Shown piece by piece: positions 16,697-24,338 of a stretch of 64,000 nt of DNA. Where the stretch lies: NCBI GenBank assembly GCA_029863175.1, contig JAOTVX010000005.1:62001-126000 (forward strand). Direction: 5' to 3'. Positions within the stretch are counted from its first letter, which is position 1. Each line of letters begins with the position of its first letter. Made by a program: the position numbers and the translations under genes. This stretch comes from Betaproteobacteria bacterium (lineage in GTDB: Bacteria; Pseudomonadota; Gammaproteobacteria; Burkholderiales; SG8-41). The notes beneath the pieces are model-generated. The model was not told the DNA's origin, did not search any database, and saw only the letters and a list, made by a program, of their open reading frames with translations.

Positions 16697-17329
16697 GTGG
16701 TTTACGATGAGCTAACAGCCAGCCCGGCCCGGCTATTCCCGCTGACGCGCGAAGGCATCGCGGCGAGGCTGGCCCGTCCTGCGCCGGCCCCGGAGGCGCA
16801 GGATCTCCACGTGATTGCCCTCAAGGAAGACACGCGGGTGACGGAAGCGGCCGTTCTGGTGCCGCTCGTCAGTCGGGAGGGCCGCCTGCATGTGCTCTTC
16901 ACGCAGCGCACGGCGCATCTCGACGATCACGCTGGACAGATCAGTTTTCCTGGCGGCCGGGTGGAGGGGGGCGACGCGAGCCGCGAGGATACGGCCTTGC
17001 GCGAGACGGAAGAAGAGATCGGGCTCGGGCGTGGCGCGGTGACACTGCTCGGGCGGCTACCCGATTACGCGATCCCCTCCGGTTTCCGCATCGTGCCGGT
17101 CGTCGGATGGATCGACGCGCCGTTTGATCTGACGCTCGACCCCTTCGAAGTGGAGTCCGTATTCGAGGCGCCGCTGGCGCATTTTCTCGACGCGGCCAAT
17201 TACCAGCGCCGTGAATATCACTTTCGCGGCCGGCACCGTCACTACATGGCGATCCCGTACGACGGCCGCTACATCTGGGGCGCGACGGCGGGCATGCTCT
17301 ACGCCCTGTGCCGCATGTTGGGGCTTTGA
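16697..17329 (+). CDS. Nudix hydrolase, CoA pyrophosphatase type
   Basis: A 210-residue NudL-like Nudix protein, expected to cleave CoA and acyl-CoA to 3',5'-ADP and phosphopantetheine. The UPF0035/NuCoA signature LFTQRTAHLDDHAGQISFPG precedes a complete Nudix box at about residues 86-108 (GGRVEGGDAS, then RETEEEIGL), with all catalytic glutamates. GTG 16697 is the start giving normal length. The patatin-like lipase gene starts 12 bases after its stop, suggesting an operon linked to acyl-group turnover. Confidence 0.88.
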   Translation: MVYDELTASPARLFPLTREGIAARLARPAPAPEAQDLHVIALKEDTRVTEAAVLVPLVSREGRLHVLFTQRTAHLDDHAGQISFPGGRVEGGDASREDTALRETEEEIGLGRGAVTLLGRLPDYAIPSGFRIVPVVGWIDAPFDLTLDPFEVESVFEAPLAHFLDAANYQRREYHFRGRHRHYMAIPYDGRYIWGATAGMLYALCRMLGL

Positions 17330-17341
17330 CACGTCTCGGCG

Positions 17342-18499
17342 ATGGCGAGCACCCGGCCAAAAGTCGCCCTGATCCTGACGGGCGGGGGCGCGCGTGCCGC
17401 GTACCAGGTCGGCGTGCTGCGGGGGCTCGCAGAGCTCATCCCGGAGGGTGAGAGCAATCCCTTTCCCATCATCTGTGGAACATCGGCTGGCGCAATTAAC
17501 GCTGCCGCGCTGGCGGCTGACGCAGCCGATTTCCGCCGCGCGGTGCGGCGGCTGATGGTGGTTTGGAAGCATTTCCAGGTGCAGCACATCTACCGCGCCG
17601 ACCCGTGGGGCGCCTTCTCGAACAGTGCGCGCTGGATCCTGGATGTCGCCACCGGCGGGGCGTTCTCGCACCGGCCGGTGTCGCTGCTCGACAACTCGCC
17701 TCTCGTCGGGCTGCTGCGGCGTTATATCGATTTCTCGGCGATCCAGCGCAGCATTGACGACGGGCACCTCGCCGCCTTGAGCATCACCTGCTCCGGATAT
17801 TCATCCGGGCAGTCGGTGACTTTCTTCCAGGGCACGGCCGGGCTGCAGCCATGGCAGCGCGCGCGTCGCATCGGCGTGCCGATGACCATCACGCTGGAGC
17901 ATCTGCTCGCCTCGAGCGCGCTCCCGTTCATTTTTCCGCCGGTGCATATCAACCGGGAATACTTCGGCGATGGCTCCATGCGGCAGATCGCGCCGGTGAG
18001 CCCGGCGTTGCACCTGGGGGCGGACCGGCTGCTGGTAATCGGCACGGGTCGCGAGCTGCCCCCGGGCCAGGAGCGCGTGAGGACCGAGGTCTTTCCCTCG
18101 CTTGCGCAGATCGCGGGGCACGCGCTCAACAGCATTTTCCTCGACAGCCTCGAAGTGGACCTCGAGCGGCTGCAGCGCATCAACCGCACAATCGAGCTCA
18201 TCTCGCCCGAAGTGCTGCAGAAGACCCGCTACCCGCTTCATCAAGTCGATTCCCGGATGCTTGCGCCGAGCGAGGAGTTGGAGCGGATCGCCGTGGCCAA
18301 CGCCCATGAGCTGCCCCGAACGATCCGTCTCCTGCTCAACTCCGTTGGTGCGCTGAGGCGCAGCGGTGCGAACGTGCTTTCGTATCTTTTGTTCGAGAAA
18401 TCGTACTGCCGGGCGCTGATCCGGCTCGGCTACGAGGATACGATGCAGCGCGAGGAAGATCTGGCCACGTTTCTCGGCTGGCACGATTCCGGAGTCTAG
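17342..18499 (+). CDS. Patatin-like phospholipase
   Basis: A 385-residue patatin-family hydrolase acting on phospholipid or acyl esters. The glycine-rich oxyanion motif GGGARAAYQVGVL is near residue 14, the nucleophile Ser48 lies in GTSAG, and the dyad Asp is in the FGDGSM motif at about residue 207. The C-terminal third is helical and unassigned. There is no signal peptide, so it is probably cytoplasmic or membrane-associated. It follows the Nudix gene by 12 bases. Confidence 0.88.
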   Translation: MASTRPKVALILTGGGARAAYQVGVLRGLAELIPEGESNPFPIICGTSAGAINAAALAADAADFRRAVRRLMVVWKHFQVQHIYRADPWGAFSNSARWILDVATGGAFSHRPVSLLDNSPLVGLLRRYIDFSAIQRSIDDGHLAALSITCSGYSSGQSVTFFQGTAGLQPWQRARRIGVPMTITLEHLLASSALPFIFPPVHINREYFGDGSMRQIAPVSPALHLGADRLLVIGTGRELPPGQERVRTEVFPSLAQIAGHALNSIFLDSLEVDLERLQRINRTIELISPEVLQKTRYPLHQVDSRMLAPSEELERIAVANAHELPRTIRLLLNSVGALRRSGANVLSYLLFEKSYCRALIRLGYEDTMQREEDLATFLGWHDSGV

Positions 18500-18532
18500 T
18501 TGCCTTGGGCGGCGTTCGCCGGTATAACTAGC

Positions 18533-18605
18533 GTTAACCGGGACGTGCCGCGCCCGGTTAACCCGCCGAATTGCACCGGACGTCGATCGGGACGCCGGTG
18601 AATTC
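18533..18605. repeat. Two tandem hairpins before greB
   Basis: First hairpin GTTAACCGGG (18533-18542)/CCCGGTTAAC (18553-18562). Second: GAATT-G-CACCGG (18568-18579)/CCGGTGAATTC (18595-18605) with one bulge. No T-run follows, so it could be a Rho-type or processing structure rather than an intrinsic terminator. Confidence 0.6.
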
Positions 18606-18635
18606 GGCATCTTCCCCTAGTATTCAGGTGATCGC

Positions 18636-19160
18636 GTGAGCCGGGCTTTTGTCAAAGACAGCGATGATGATCTGGTGGCCGGCGACTTGCCTGAGCGTCC
18701 GCTTTCTCCGCACGCAAACTATGTGACGCCCCTCGGGCTGGAACAACTCCAGGCACGGGTGCGGGAACTGCACGAGAAACACGAGCAACTCTCGCCTCAA
18801 TCGGCCGATGACTCCCAGGCTAAGCAGAAACTGCGAGAGGTCGAGCGTGACCAGCGTTACTTCAACGCGCAACTGGAACGCGCCATTGTGGTGGATCCGG
18901 GCGGGCAGCCACGGGACCAGGTGCATTTCGGTGCCGAGGTCAAGATTAGCAACGAGGAGCACAAGATGCACCAGTTCAGCATTGTCGGTGACGATGAGGC
19001 AGACGTCACTGCCGGCAAGATCAGCTGGGCCTCGCCTCTGGCAAAAGCGATGATGGGCTCGCGTGTCGGGGACACGGTCGTATGGCACCGCCCCGCCGGG
19101 GACGCGCAGGTGGAGATCGTTGAGATCACTTACCCTAAAAGCGTGACTGAGAAGGCGTGA
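18636..19160 (+). CDS. greB: Transcript elongation factor GreB
   Basis: A 174-residue Gre factor that rescues backtracked RNA polymerase by stimulating transcript cleavage. The N-terminal coiled coil contains NYVTPLGLEQLQARVRELH and the acidic loop region around QSADDSQAKQKLREVE; the C-terminal FKBP-like domain has KISWASPLAKAMMG and ends in ..VEIVEITY. Length and N-terminus (SRAFVKDSD) fit GreB rather than GreA. GTG 18636 is the start. The final Lys-Ala-stop (AAGGCGTGA) coincides with the left end of an intergenic repeat element. Confidence 0.92.
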   Translation: MSRAFVKDSDDDLVAGDLPERPLSPHANYVTPLGLEQLQARVRELHEKHEQLSPQSADDSQAKQKLREVERDQRYFNAQLERAIVVDPGGQPRDQVHFGAEVKISNEEHKMHQFSIVGDDEADVTAGKISWASPLAKAMMGSRVGDTVVWHRPAGDAQVEIVEITYPKSVTEKA

Positions 19161-19223
19161 CCGATGGCTCGTGACTGATGAACCGTAACTCGCAAGGCGG
19201 CTTGCCGGTTCGTGTAATCAGTC
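19152..19223. repeat. Repeat end and nested hairpin at greB stop
   Basis: Begins with AAGGCGTGA (19152-19160), which contains the greB stop. A nested inverted repeat follows: GACTGAT (19173)/ATCAGTC (19217-19223), GAACCG/CGGTTC, and GCAAG/CTTGC around GCGG. It may act as the greB terminator. Confidence 0.65.
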
Positions 19224-19239
19224 ATGGGGTACTAGAAGT

Positions 19240-19378
19240 TATCTCAAAACCCAAAATGCAGCCGCCGATGAACGCCGATAGACGCCGATGAGTAAGGAGT
19301 GTGTTGATTTACGAAGGTTTTCTGTCCGCGTTTATCTGTGTTTATCTGCGGCTAATAAGTTTTTCGATTTTTGAGATA
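19240..19378. repeat. Palindromic word element, GCCGATGAACGCC type
   Basis: Outer inverted ends TATCTCAAAA (19240-19249)/TTTTGAGATA (19369-19378). Inside, the left arm repeats GCCGATGAAC/GCCGATAGAC/GCCGATGAG (19263-19292). The right arm CCGCGTTTATCTGTG TTTATCTGCGGC (19326-19352) is roughly its complement. It lies between greB and the CobD-like gene. Confidence 0.75.
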
Positions 19379-19409
19379 CGTTCTAGTCACGCATCAACAG
19401 TCGCGCATC

Positions 19410-20330
19410 ATGAAATTTCTGGCATTGTTGGCGGTGTTGTTGCTCGAGCAGGTACGCCCGCTACACGAGGACAACCGCGCCCATCGCTGGCTTGGCCAGT
19501 ACGCGGCGGTCACTGACCGCTACTTCAACGCCGGAGAGTACCGGCACGGGCTAGTTGCCTGGATCGTGTTTGTCGGTTCCATCGTCGCCGTCACCGCGCT
19601 CGTCTTCCACGCCCTGCACGCGGTGAGCGCGCTGCTCGGACTGCTCTGGGGTGTCGCGGTCCTCTACCTCACGATGGGCTTCCGCCGGTTCAGCCATCAT
19701 TACACCGAAATCCAGCAGGCACTCCGGGCGGCCGATGTTTCAGGTGCGCGCGAGTGGCTTGGCAAATGGCGCGGCGAGAGTGCCAGCGAATTCGGCGCCA
19801 CCGAGGTTGCCAGTGTCGCGATCGAACAGGGACTGCTCGCGTCTCACCGCCAGGTTTTCGGGACGATGGCATGGTTCGTTGTGCTCGGGCCGGCTGGCGC
19901 CATACTTTATCGGCTCGCTGCAATGCTTGAGGAGAAATGGGGTCGTCGCACCGACGGCGAGGTGAGCGCGTTCGGCCGCTTCGCCACGCAGGCGTTTTAC
20001 TGGATTGACTGGGTTCCGGCGCACTTGACGGCCGCAAGCCTCGCCGTCGTCGGCAATTTCGAGGACGCCGCGTACTGCTGGCGCATGCAGGCGCACACCT
20101 GGAGCCCGCACGGGGACGGAATCATCCTGGCGAGCGGGGCCGGGGCGCTCGGAGTTCGGCTCGGCCGTGCGGTTCATGGCAGCGGTGGGCTGGAGCCCGG
20201 GCCGGAGCTTGGCACGGGCGCGGAAGCTGACGTGGATCACATGCAGAGCGCAGTGGGCCTCATCTGGCGCGCGCTCGTGCTGTGGATGTTCCTCGTGCTC
20301 GTGGTCAGCGTTGCTCACGCGCTGGGCTGA
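19410..20330 (+). CDS. CobD/CbiB-family membrane protein
   Basis: A 306-residue integral membrane protein of the CobD/CbiB family, which in cobalamin synthesis attaches aminopropanol phosphate to cobyrinic acid. It starts MKFLALLAVLLLEQVRPLHE, keeps the FNAGEYRHG and HHYTEIQQALRAAD segments, and has about five hydrophobic helices, the last near the C-terminus. This divergent form is common in betaproteobacteria, often away from other cob genes, as here, so its true substrate is uncertain. ATG 19410 was chosen over an upstream frame that runs through repeat DNA. Confidence 0.8.
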   Translation: MKFLALLAVLLLEQVRPLHEDNRAHRWLGQYAAVTDRYFNAGEYRHGLVAWIVFVGSIVAVTALVFHALHAVSALLGLLWGVAVLYLTMGFRRFSHHYTEIQQALRAADVSGAREWLGKWRGESASEFGATEVASVAIEQGLLASHRQVFGTMAWFVVLGPAGAILYRLAAMLEEKWGRRTDGEVSAFGRFATQAFYWIDWVPAHLTAASLAVVGNFEDAAYCWRMQAHTWSPHGDGIILASGAGALGVRLGRAVHGSGGLEPGPELGTGAEADVDHMQSAVGLIWRALVLWMFLVLVVSVAHALG

Positions 20331-20332
20331 AA

Positions 20333-20498
20333 GTAGTGATGAGTACTGGTGACGAGTAGTGATGATGGGAACTGGTGATGGGCCCAACAAAGCGCCCTTA
20401 AATCACGATTTTTCATCACCATTAATCATCACCATCATTCATCACCATCTGCGAGTGACGGAAGTTCGGGTCCATTCGTGACTCACCAATCACGCTTG
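20333..20498. repeat. Palindromic GGTGATGA/TCATCACC element
   Basis: Left arm (20335-20390) carries GTGATGAGTACTGGTGACGA and ACTGGTGATGG words. After a spacer containing GCGCCC, the right arm (20412-20449) repeats TCATCACCATTAA, TCATCACCATCA and TCATCACCATC. It finishes with TCACGCTTG at 20490-20498, which is the rsgA stop on the minus strand. Located between convergent genes. Confidence 0.8.
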
Positions 20499-21389
20499 TC
20501 GTTCCTTGATCAGGTCGCGGTAGGACTTAAGCCGGCGTTCGCTGATCGTTCCCGCCGCGCAGGCCGCTCCTACTGCGCAGCCGGGCTCGCTCAGGTGGAG
20601 GCAATCCCGGAAGCGGCAGTGCCCGAGCCAGGGCCGGAACTCGACAAACGCTTCGGCAATCTCCGCTGAATCGAGATGGTGCAGTCTGAACGCCTGCAGG
20701 CCGGGCGAATCGATGATGTGGGTGTCGTGGTCGAGATGGTAAAGCCGCGCGTGCGTAGTGGTGTGGCGGCCGGAATCGAGCGCGGCGGATACCTCTGCGA
20801 TCCGTACCGCCGCTGCAGGTGCCAGCGCGTTGATGATCGTCGACTTGCCCATGCCGGATTGGCCGACCAGCACGCTCGTCTCGCCGCGGAGGAACACCAG
20901 CAGGGGGCTGACATCGCGCTTTGCTGAAAGCGCCACCACCCGGTAGCCAAGCTGCTGATAGAGCGCCAGTGAATTGCGCGCGCGTGCCGCCTCTGGCAAG
21001 TCTATCTTGTTCAGGACAACGAGGCCCGACATGCCGCCATGCTCAGCGGCGGCGAGACAACGGTTGATGAGGTCTTCGTGGAATGTCGGGACGGGAGCCG
21101 CCACCACGACAATCTGGGTGACGTTGGCCGCAATCAGCTTCTGGCGCGCGCGGTCCGAGCGGTAGAGCAACGTATCGCGCGCCCCGAGCTCCTCAATCAC
21201 GCCCTGGCCGGGACCGCTGTGCATCACACTGACGCGATCACCGCACGCGAGCGCCCCACGCCGTCCCCGCGTCACGCAGTCGAGCGTCGTGGCGTCGTGC
21301 AGTTCGACCAGGTAGCGGCGCCCGAAACTGGCGACGATCTGTCCGTCACACAGGGCGGGCGACGTTTTCTGCTTCCCGCCCGGCATCAA
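20490..21389 (-). CDS. rsgA: Ribosome small-subunit GTPase RsgA
   Basis: A 299-residue circularly permuted GTPase that assists late 30S maturation. The OB domain (about 15-75) is followed by G4 NKID at 127-130, G1 GQSGMGKS at 176-183 and G3 DSPG at 227-230, the permuted order typical of RsgA. The C-terminal zinc knuckle uses Cys258, Cys263, His265 and Cys271. The gene ends Arg-Gln-Ala-stop with the sequence CAAGCGTGA, shared with the repeat element. The phhB gene lies upstream on the same strand. Confidence 0.95.
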   Translation of the reverse strand: MMPGGKQKTSPALCDGQIVASFGRRYLVELHDATTLDCVTRGRRGALACGDRVSVMHSGPGQGVIEELGARDTLLYRSDRARQKLIAANVTQIVVVAAPVPTFHEDLINRCLAAAEHGGMSGLVVLNKIDLPEAARARNSLALYQQLGYRVVALSAKRDVSPLLVFLRGETSVLVGQSGMGKSTIINALAPAAAVRIAEVSAALDSGRHTTTHARLYHLDHDTHIIDSPGLQAFRLHHLDSAEIAEAFVEFRPWLGHCRFRDCLHLSEPGCAVGAACAAGTISERRLKSYRDLIKERQA

Positions 21390-21497
21390 TAATCAAGCCG
21401 CGGATGAAGTCAATGTGGCCGCGGCCGCGCGCTCAGCATTGGTTGCGACAATGTTAGCCTGAGCCGAAACGACTTCATAAAATCAACCACGCACTGT

Positions 21498-21833
21498 TCA
21501 AAGATTAAACAGTGCTTCCAGCTTCGCTGCACAGATGAAGTCATTTTCACTCAAGCCGTTGATGGCGTGCGTCGTGTACTCGACCCGGCACCGGTTATAG
21601 CCCAGGCTGATGTCCGGGTGGTGGTCTTCACGGTGCGAGATCCACGCGGTCGCATTTACAAAGGCCAGCGCCTGGTAATAGTCCTTGAATGCGTAGGTCT
21701 TGGCAATCCGGGCGTCCGAGTACTCCCATCCTTCGAGCTGCTTCACGAGGTTACGGATTTCATCCTCTTTGAGCGGCGCGACACCGCCTTCGCACGGCTT
21801 GCACTTTTTCGCAGCGAGATCGGGTGCGGTCAT
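21498..21833 (-). CDS. phhB: Pterin-4a-carbinolamine dehydratase
   Basis: A 111-residue PCD/DCoH family protein that dehydrates 4a-hydroxytetrahydrobiopterin. It has the catalytic His cluster in ISHREDHHPDISLGYNRCRV, followed by HAINGLSENDFICAAKLE. An N-terminal CKPC lead precedes the domain, as is common in proteobacterial members. No phenylalanine hydroxylase gene is nearby, so in this organism it may serve another pterin enzyme. The downstream gene on the same strand is rsgA, about 108 bases away. Confidence 0.92.
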   Translation of the reverse strand: MTAPDLAAKKCKPCEGGVAPLKEDEIRNLVKQLEGWEYSDARIAKTYAFKDYYQALAFVNATAWISHREDHHPDISLGYNRCRVEYTTHAINGLSENDFICAAKLEALFNL

Positions 21834-21845
21834 GGTCTCAGCACG

Positions 21846-21955
21846 TCAAATTCAGGAATGGGGAATCGGACAAGGGCAATGGGAAATAGGAAACCGCCAT
21901 GCGGCTGCGGGCAGGAAACGTTAATTTCCCATTCCCTATTCCCCATCTACGCCTT
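21846..21955. repeat. Palindromic GGGAATGGGGAAT element
   Basis: Left arm has GGAATGGGGAATCGG and GGGCAATGGGAAATAGG; right arm has TTTCCCATTCCCTATTCCCC (21925-21944). It ends with CTACGCCTT (21947-21955), which is the stop and last codons (Lys-Ala-TAG) of the M48 protease gene on the minus strand. Confidence 0.75.
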
Positions 21956-23185
21956 CTGCAAACGGGCAATACGCACAACGGCAGGCGGATGGGAGTCGTA
22001 AAACGCCGAATGCAGCGGATCCGGCGTCAGGGTCGAGGCATTGTCCTTGTAGAGCTTGATCAATGCGGCGACGAGATCCCGCGCGGACGCGTTCTTGATG
22101 GCGTACTGATCAGCCTCGAATTCGTGTTTGCGCGAGTACATTGCCGCGAGTGGCTGCAGCACAAAGGAGAAATGGGGCACGACGATGAAGAACAGGATCA
22201 GCGCGATCGCGGTCGATGGCGTCGACACGTTAAGGCCGCTGTAGAACCAGGCTTCCTGGATGACATATCCGAGCAAGGCCAGGAGCCCCAGGCTCGTGAG
22301 AAACAGCCAGATCATGCGCTTGAGCACGTGGCGCAGTCTGAAATGCCCCAGCTCGTGCGCCAGGACGGCCTCCACTTCAGGCGGGTCGAGGACGGTTAGC
22401 AGAGTATCGAAAAACACGATGCGCCTGCTTGCCCCGAAACCCGTGAAATACGCATTGCCGTGCGCGCTGCGGCGCGAGCCATCCATTACTACCAGCCCCT
22501 TCACCTTGAAGCCGCAACGCGCGAGCAGGCGCTCGACGCGCTCGCGGATCTCCGGGTCTTGCATTGGGGAGAACTTGTTGAACAGCGGGGCGATCCAGGT
22601 CGGATAAATCATGAGCAGGAAAACATTGAACGCCACCCAGATGACCCAAACGTAGATCCACCAGTAGGCGCCGGAACGCTCCATCAGCCACAGCACGGTC
22701 GCGACGAGTGGCAGCCCAAAAAGCGCGGCCACGAGCGCGCTCTTGACCATGTCCGCGAAGAACAAGGTGCGCGTCATCTTGTTGAAACCGAAACGCTCCT
22801 CGATCCTGAACACCCGATAGTAGCTGAACGGTGTCTCGATCACGGTCAGGCAGACCATAAGGAGCACGATCAGCAGGAGGCCGCGGAGGATGGCGTCGGG
22901 CACCCACGCCGCGGGAATGGTGTACAACAGCTGAAGTCCGCCGCCGAACGTGAGCGTTAGAACGATCGCCGCGTCAACCGCGATGCTGGCCATGCGCAGC
23001 CGCGTCTTGGCGCAGGTGTAGTCGGCCGCTTTCTGGTGGACGGACAGGCTGATTCGTTCGGAGAATTCCGCGGGTACGCCTTCGCGGTTGGCGATGACAT
23101 GGTTCAGGTGTCGCCGCTCGAGCCACAGGCGCGTCGCGGTGGTCAGCGCAACCGCCGCGAGAAATACGATTCCAAAAGTGGTCAT
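21947..23185 (-). CDS. M48 family CAAX-protease-like metallopeptidase
   Basis: A 412-residue Ste24-type membrane zinc protease with about seven hydrophobic helices. HELGH is at residues 277-281 and the third ligand Glu lies in EFEADQYA. Conserved MDGSRRSAHGNAYFTGFG precedes the site. In eukaryotes the family processes CAAX proteins; in bacteria it serves envelope quality control. The gene ends Gln-Lys-Ala-TAG through the AAGGCGTAG end of a repeat element. It diverges from orn across about 110 bases. Confidence 0.92.
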   Translation of the reverse strand: MTTFGIVFLAAVALTTATRLWLERRHLNHVIANREGVPAEFSERISLSVHQKAADYTCAKTRLRMASIAVDAAIVLTLTFGGGLQLLYTIPAAWVPDAILRGLLLIVLLMVCLTVIETPFSYYRVFRIEERFGFNKMTRTLFFADMVKSALVAALFGLPLVATVLWLMERSGAYWWIYVWVIWVAFNVFLLMIYPTWIAPLFNKFSPMQDPEIRERVERLLARCGFKVKGLVVMDGSRRSAHGNAYFTGFGASRRIVFFDTLLTVLDPPEVEAVLAHELGHFRLRHVLKRMIWLFLTSLGLLALLGYVIQEAWFYSGLNVSTPSTAIALILFFIVVPHFSFVLQPLAAMYSRKHEFEADQYAIKNASARDLVAALIKLYKDNASTLTPDPLHSAFYDSHPPAVVRIARLQKA

Positions 23186-23296
23186 TGGGTGAGGTTAACC
23201 TAACAGGCCGGCACGTTCTGTGACAAAATAGCACCGGAAAATTCCGGCGCCGGAAAAAGCGTTGAACGGCGCGCCGTGTCCTCCCGAACAAGAATT

Positions 23297-23842
23297 ATGG
23301 CACAAGACCCCAACAACCTCATATGGATCGACATGGAGATGAGCGGGCTCAATCCCGAAACCGACCGCGTTCTCGAAGTTGCGCTGGTGGTTACGGACTC
23401 GCGGCTCGACACCGTGGCCGAGGCGCCGGTCCTGGTCGTCCGCCAGTCTGCTGCGGTGCTGGATGCGATGGACGAGTGGAACAAGTCCACGCATGCGCGG
23501 TCGGGCCTCATCGAGCGGGTAAAAGCCTCGACAATGTCTGAAGCCGAGGCCGAGGCGCAGCTGCTCGCCTTTCTCGTCGAGCAGGTACCGCCCAACGTCT
23601 CGCCGATGTGCGGCAATTCGGTGCACCAGGACCGGCGCTTCCTTTCCCGCTACATGCCGCGGCTGGAGGCCCACTTTCTCTATCGCAATCTGGATGTAAG
23701 CACGCTGAAGGAGCTGGCCAAGCGCTGGAAACCGGACATCATGGCCGGGCTGAGCAAGCATGGCAAGCACGAAGCGCTTGCCGACATCTACGAGTCGATC
23801 GAAGAGCTCAAGTATTACCGCGAACATTTTCTCAAGCTTTGA
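23297..23842 (+). CDS. orn: Oligoribonuclease
   Basis: A 181-residue DEDDh 3'-to-5' exoribonuclease degrading RNA dinucleotides such as pGpG, the last step of c-di-GMP and RNA turnover. It has [15 protein letters not shown] (first Asp and Glu), the HQDRRFL Asp, and [10 protein letters not shown] with the catalytic His and Asp. The ATG at 23297 gives the canonical short N-terminus; the frame is open upstream. A small CAAGCTT/AAGCTTG hairpin overlaps the stop. Confidence 0.95.
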   Translation: MAQDPNNLIWIDMEMSGLNPETDRVLEVALVVTDSRLDTVAEAPVLVVRQSAAVLDAMDEWNKSTHARSGLIERVKASTMSEAEAEAQLLAFLVEQVPPNVSPMCGNSVHQDRRFLSRYMPRLEAHFLYRNLDVSTLKELAKRWKPDIMAGLSKHGKHEALADIYESIEELKYYREHFLKL

Positions 23843-23942
23843 TCAAGCTTGCGAAAATGTAAAACAATCAGTCCGCCTCGTAATGCCGGTGAATCCCGAA
23901 TCGCGAGAGCGTTCTTCATGAGCTGCCGTCGCAACACCGGGA

Positions 23943-24149
23943 TCACTCGAGGCGGATTTCGCCGTCGAACTTGATGTCGACGCTGAGCTTGCCGACGGAG
24001 AGCGTCATTGTTGCGGGAAACACCTCGTTTCCCTTCAGCCGGCCATCGGCGAGTGCCTTGTTCACGGCTTTCTCGACCGCGAGCTGGGAGTTCACGCCCA
24101 CCGTCTTGAGGAACTTTCGGATGCTCATGTTGAGTGCTTCGTCGTTCAT
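23943..24149 (-). CDS. DUF6494-like small protein
   Basis: A 68-residue protein with SIRKFLKTVGVNSQLAVEKA, then LADGRLKGNEVFPATMTL and a terminal two-strand segment SVDIKFDGEIRLE. This agrees with my memory of the DUF6494 family, a small protein widespread in proteobacteria with unknown function. ATG 24149 has a GGAG-type site upstream. It is flanked on its 5' side by a GGTGATGA repeat element. Confidence 0.8.
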   Translation of the reverse strand: MNDEALNMSIRKFLKTVGVNSQLAVEKAVNKALADGRLKGNEVFPATMTLSVGKLSVDIKFDGEIRLE

Positions 24150-24192
24150 TTTTCTCCTCCATTAAAGAACCGTGACCATTGACCCGCTGGAA

Positions 24193-24338
24193 ACCTGGTG
24201 ACGAGTACTGGTGATGAGAACTGGTGATGAATACTGGTGATGAAAACCGCGCTGCACATCACCATTTCTTCATCACCATTAATCATCACTATTTCTAGCT
24301 TCGACTCATCACCCATCACTCATCGCTCATCACGCTTT
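24193..24338. repeat. Palindromic GGTGATGA/TCATCACC element
   Basis: Left arm (24195-24246) has four ACTGGTGATGA-type words. After CGCGCTGCA the right arm (24256-24335) has TCACCATTTCTTCATCACC, TCATCACTATT and TCATCACCCATCACTCATCG words. It ends in TCACGCTTT (24330-24338), the Lys-Ala-stop of pgi on the minus strand. Confidence 0.8.
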
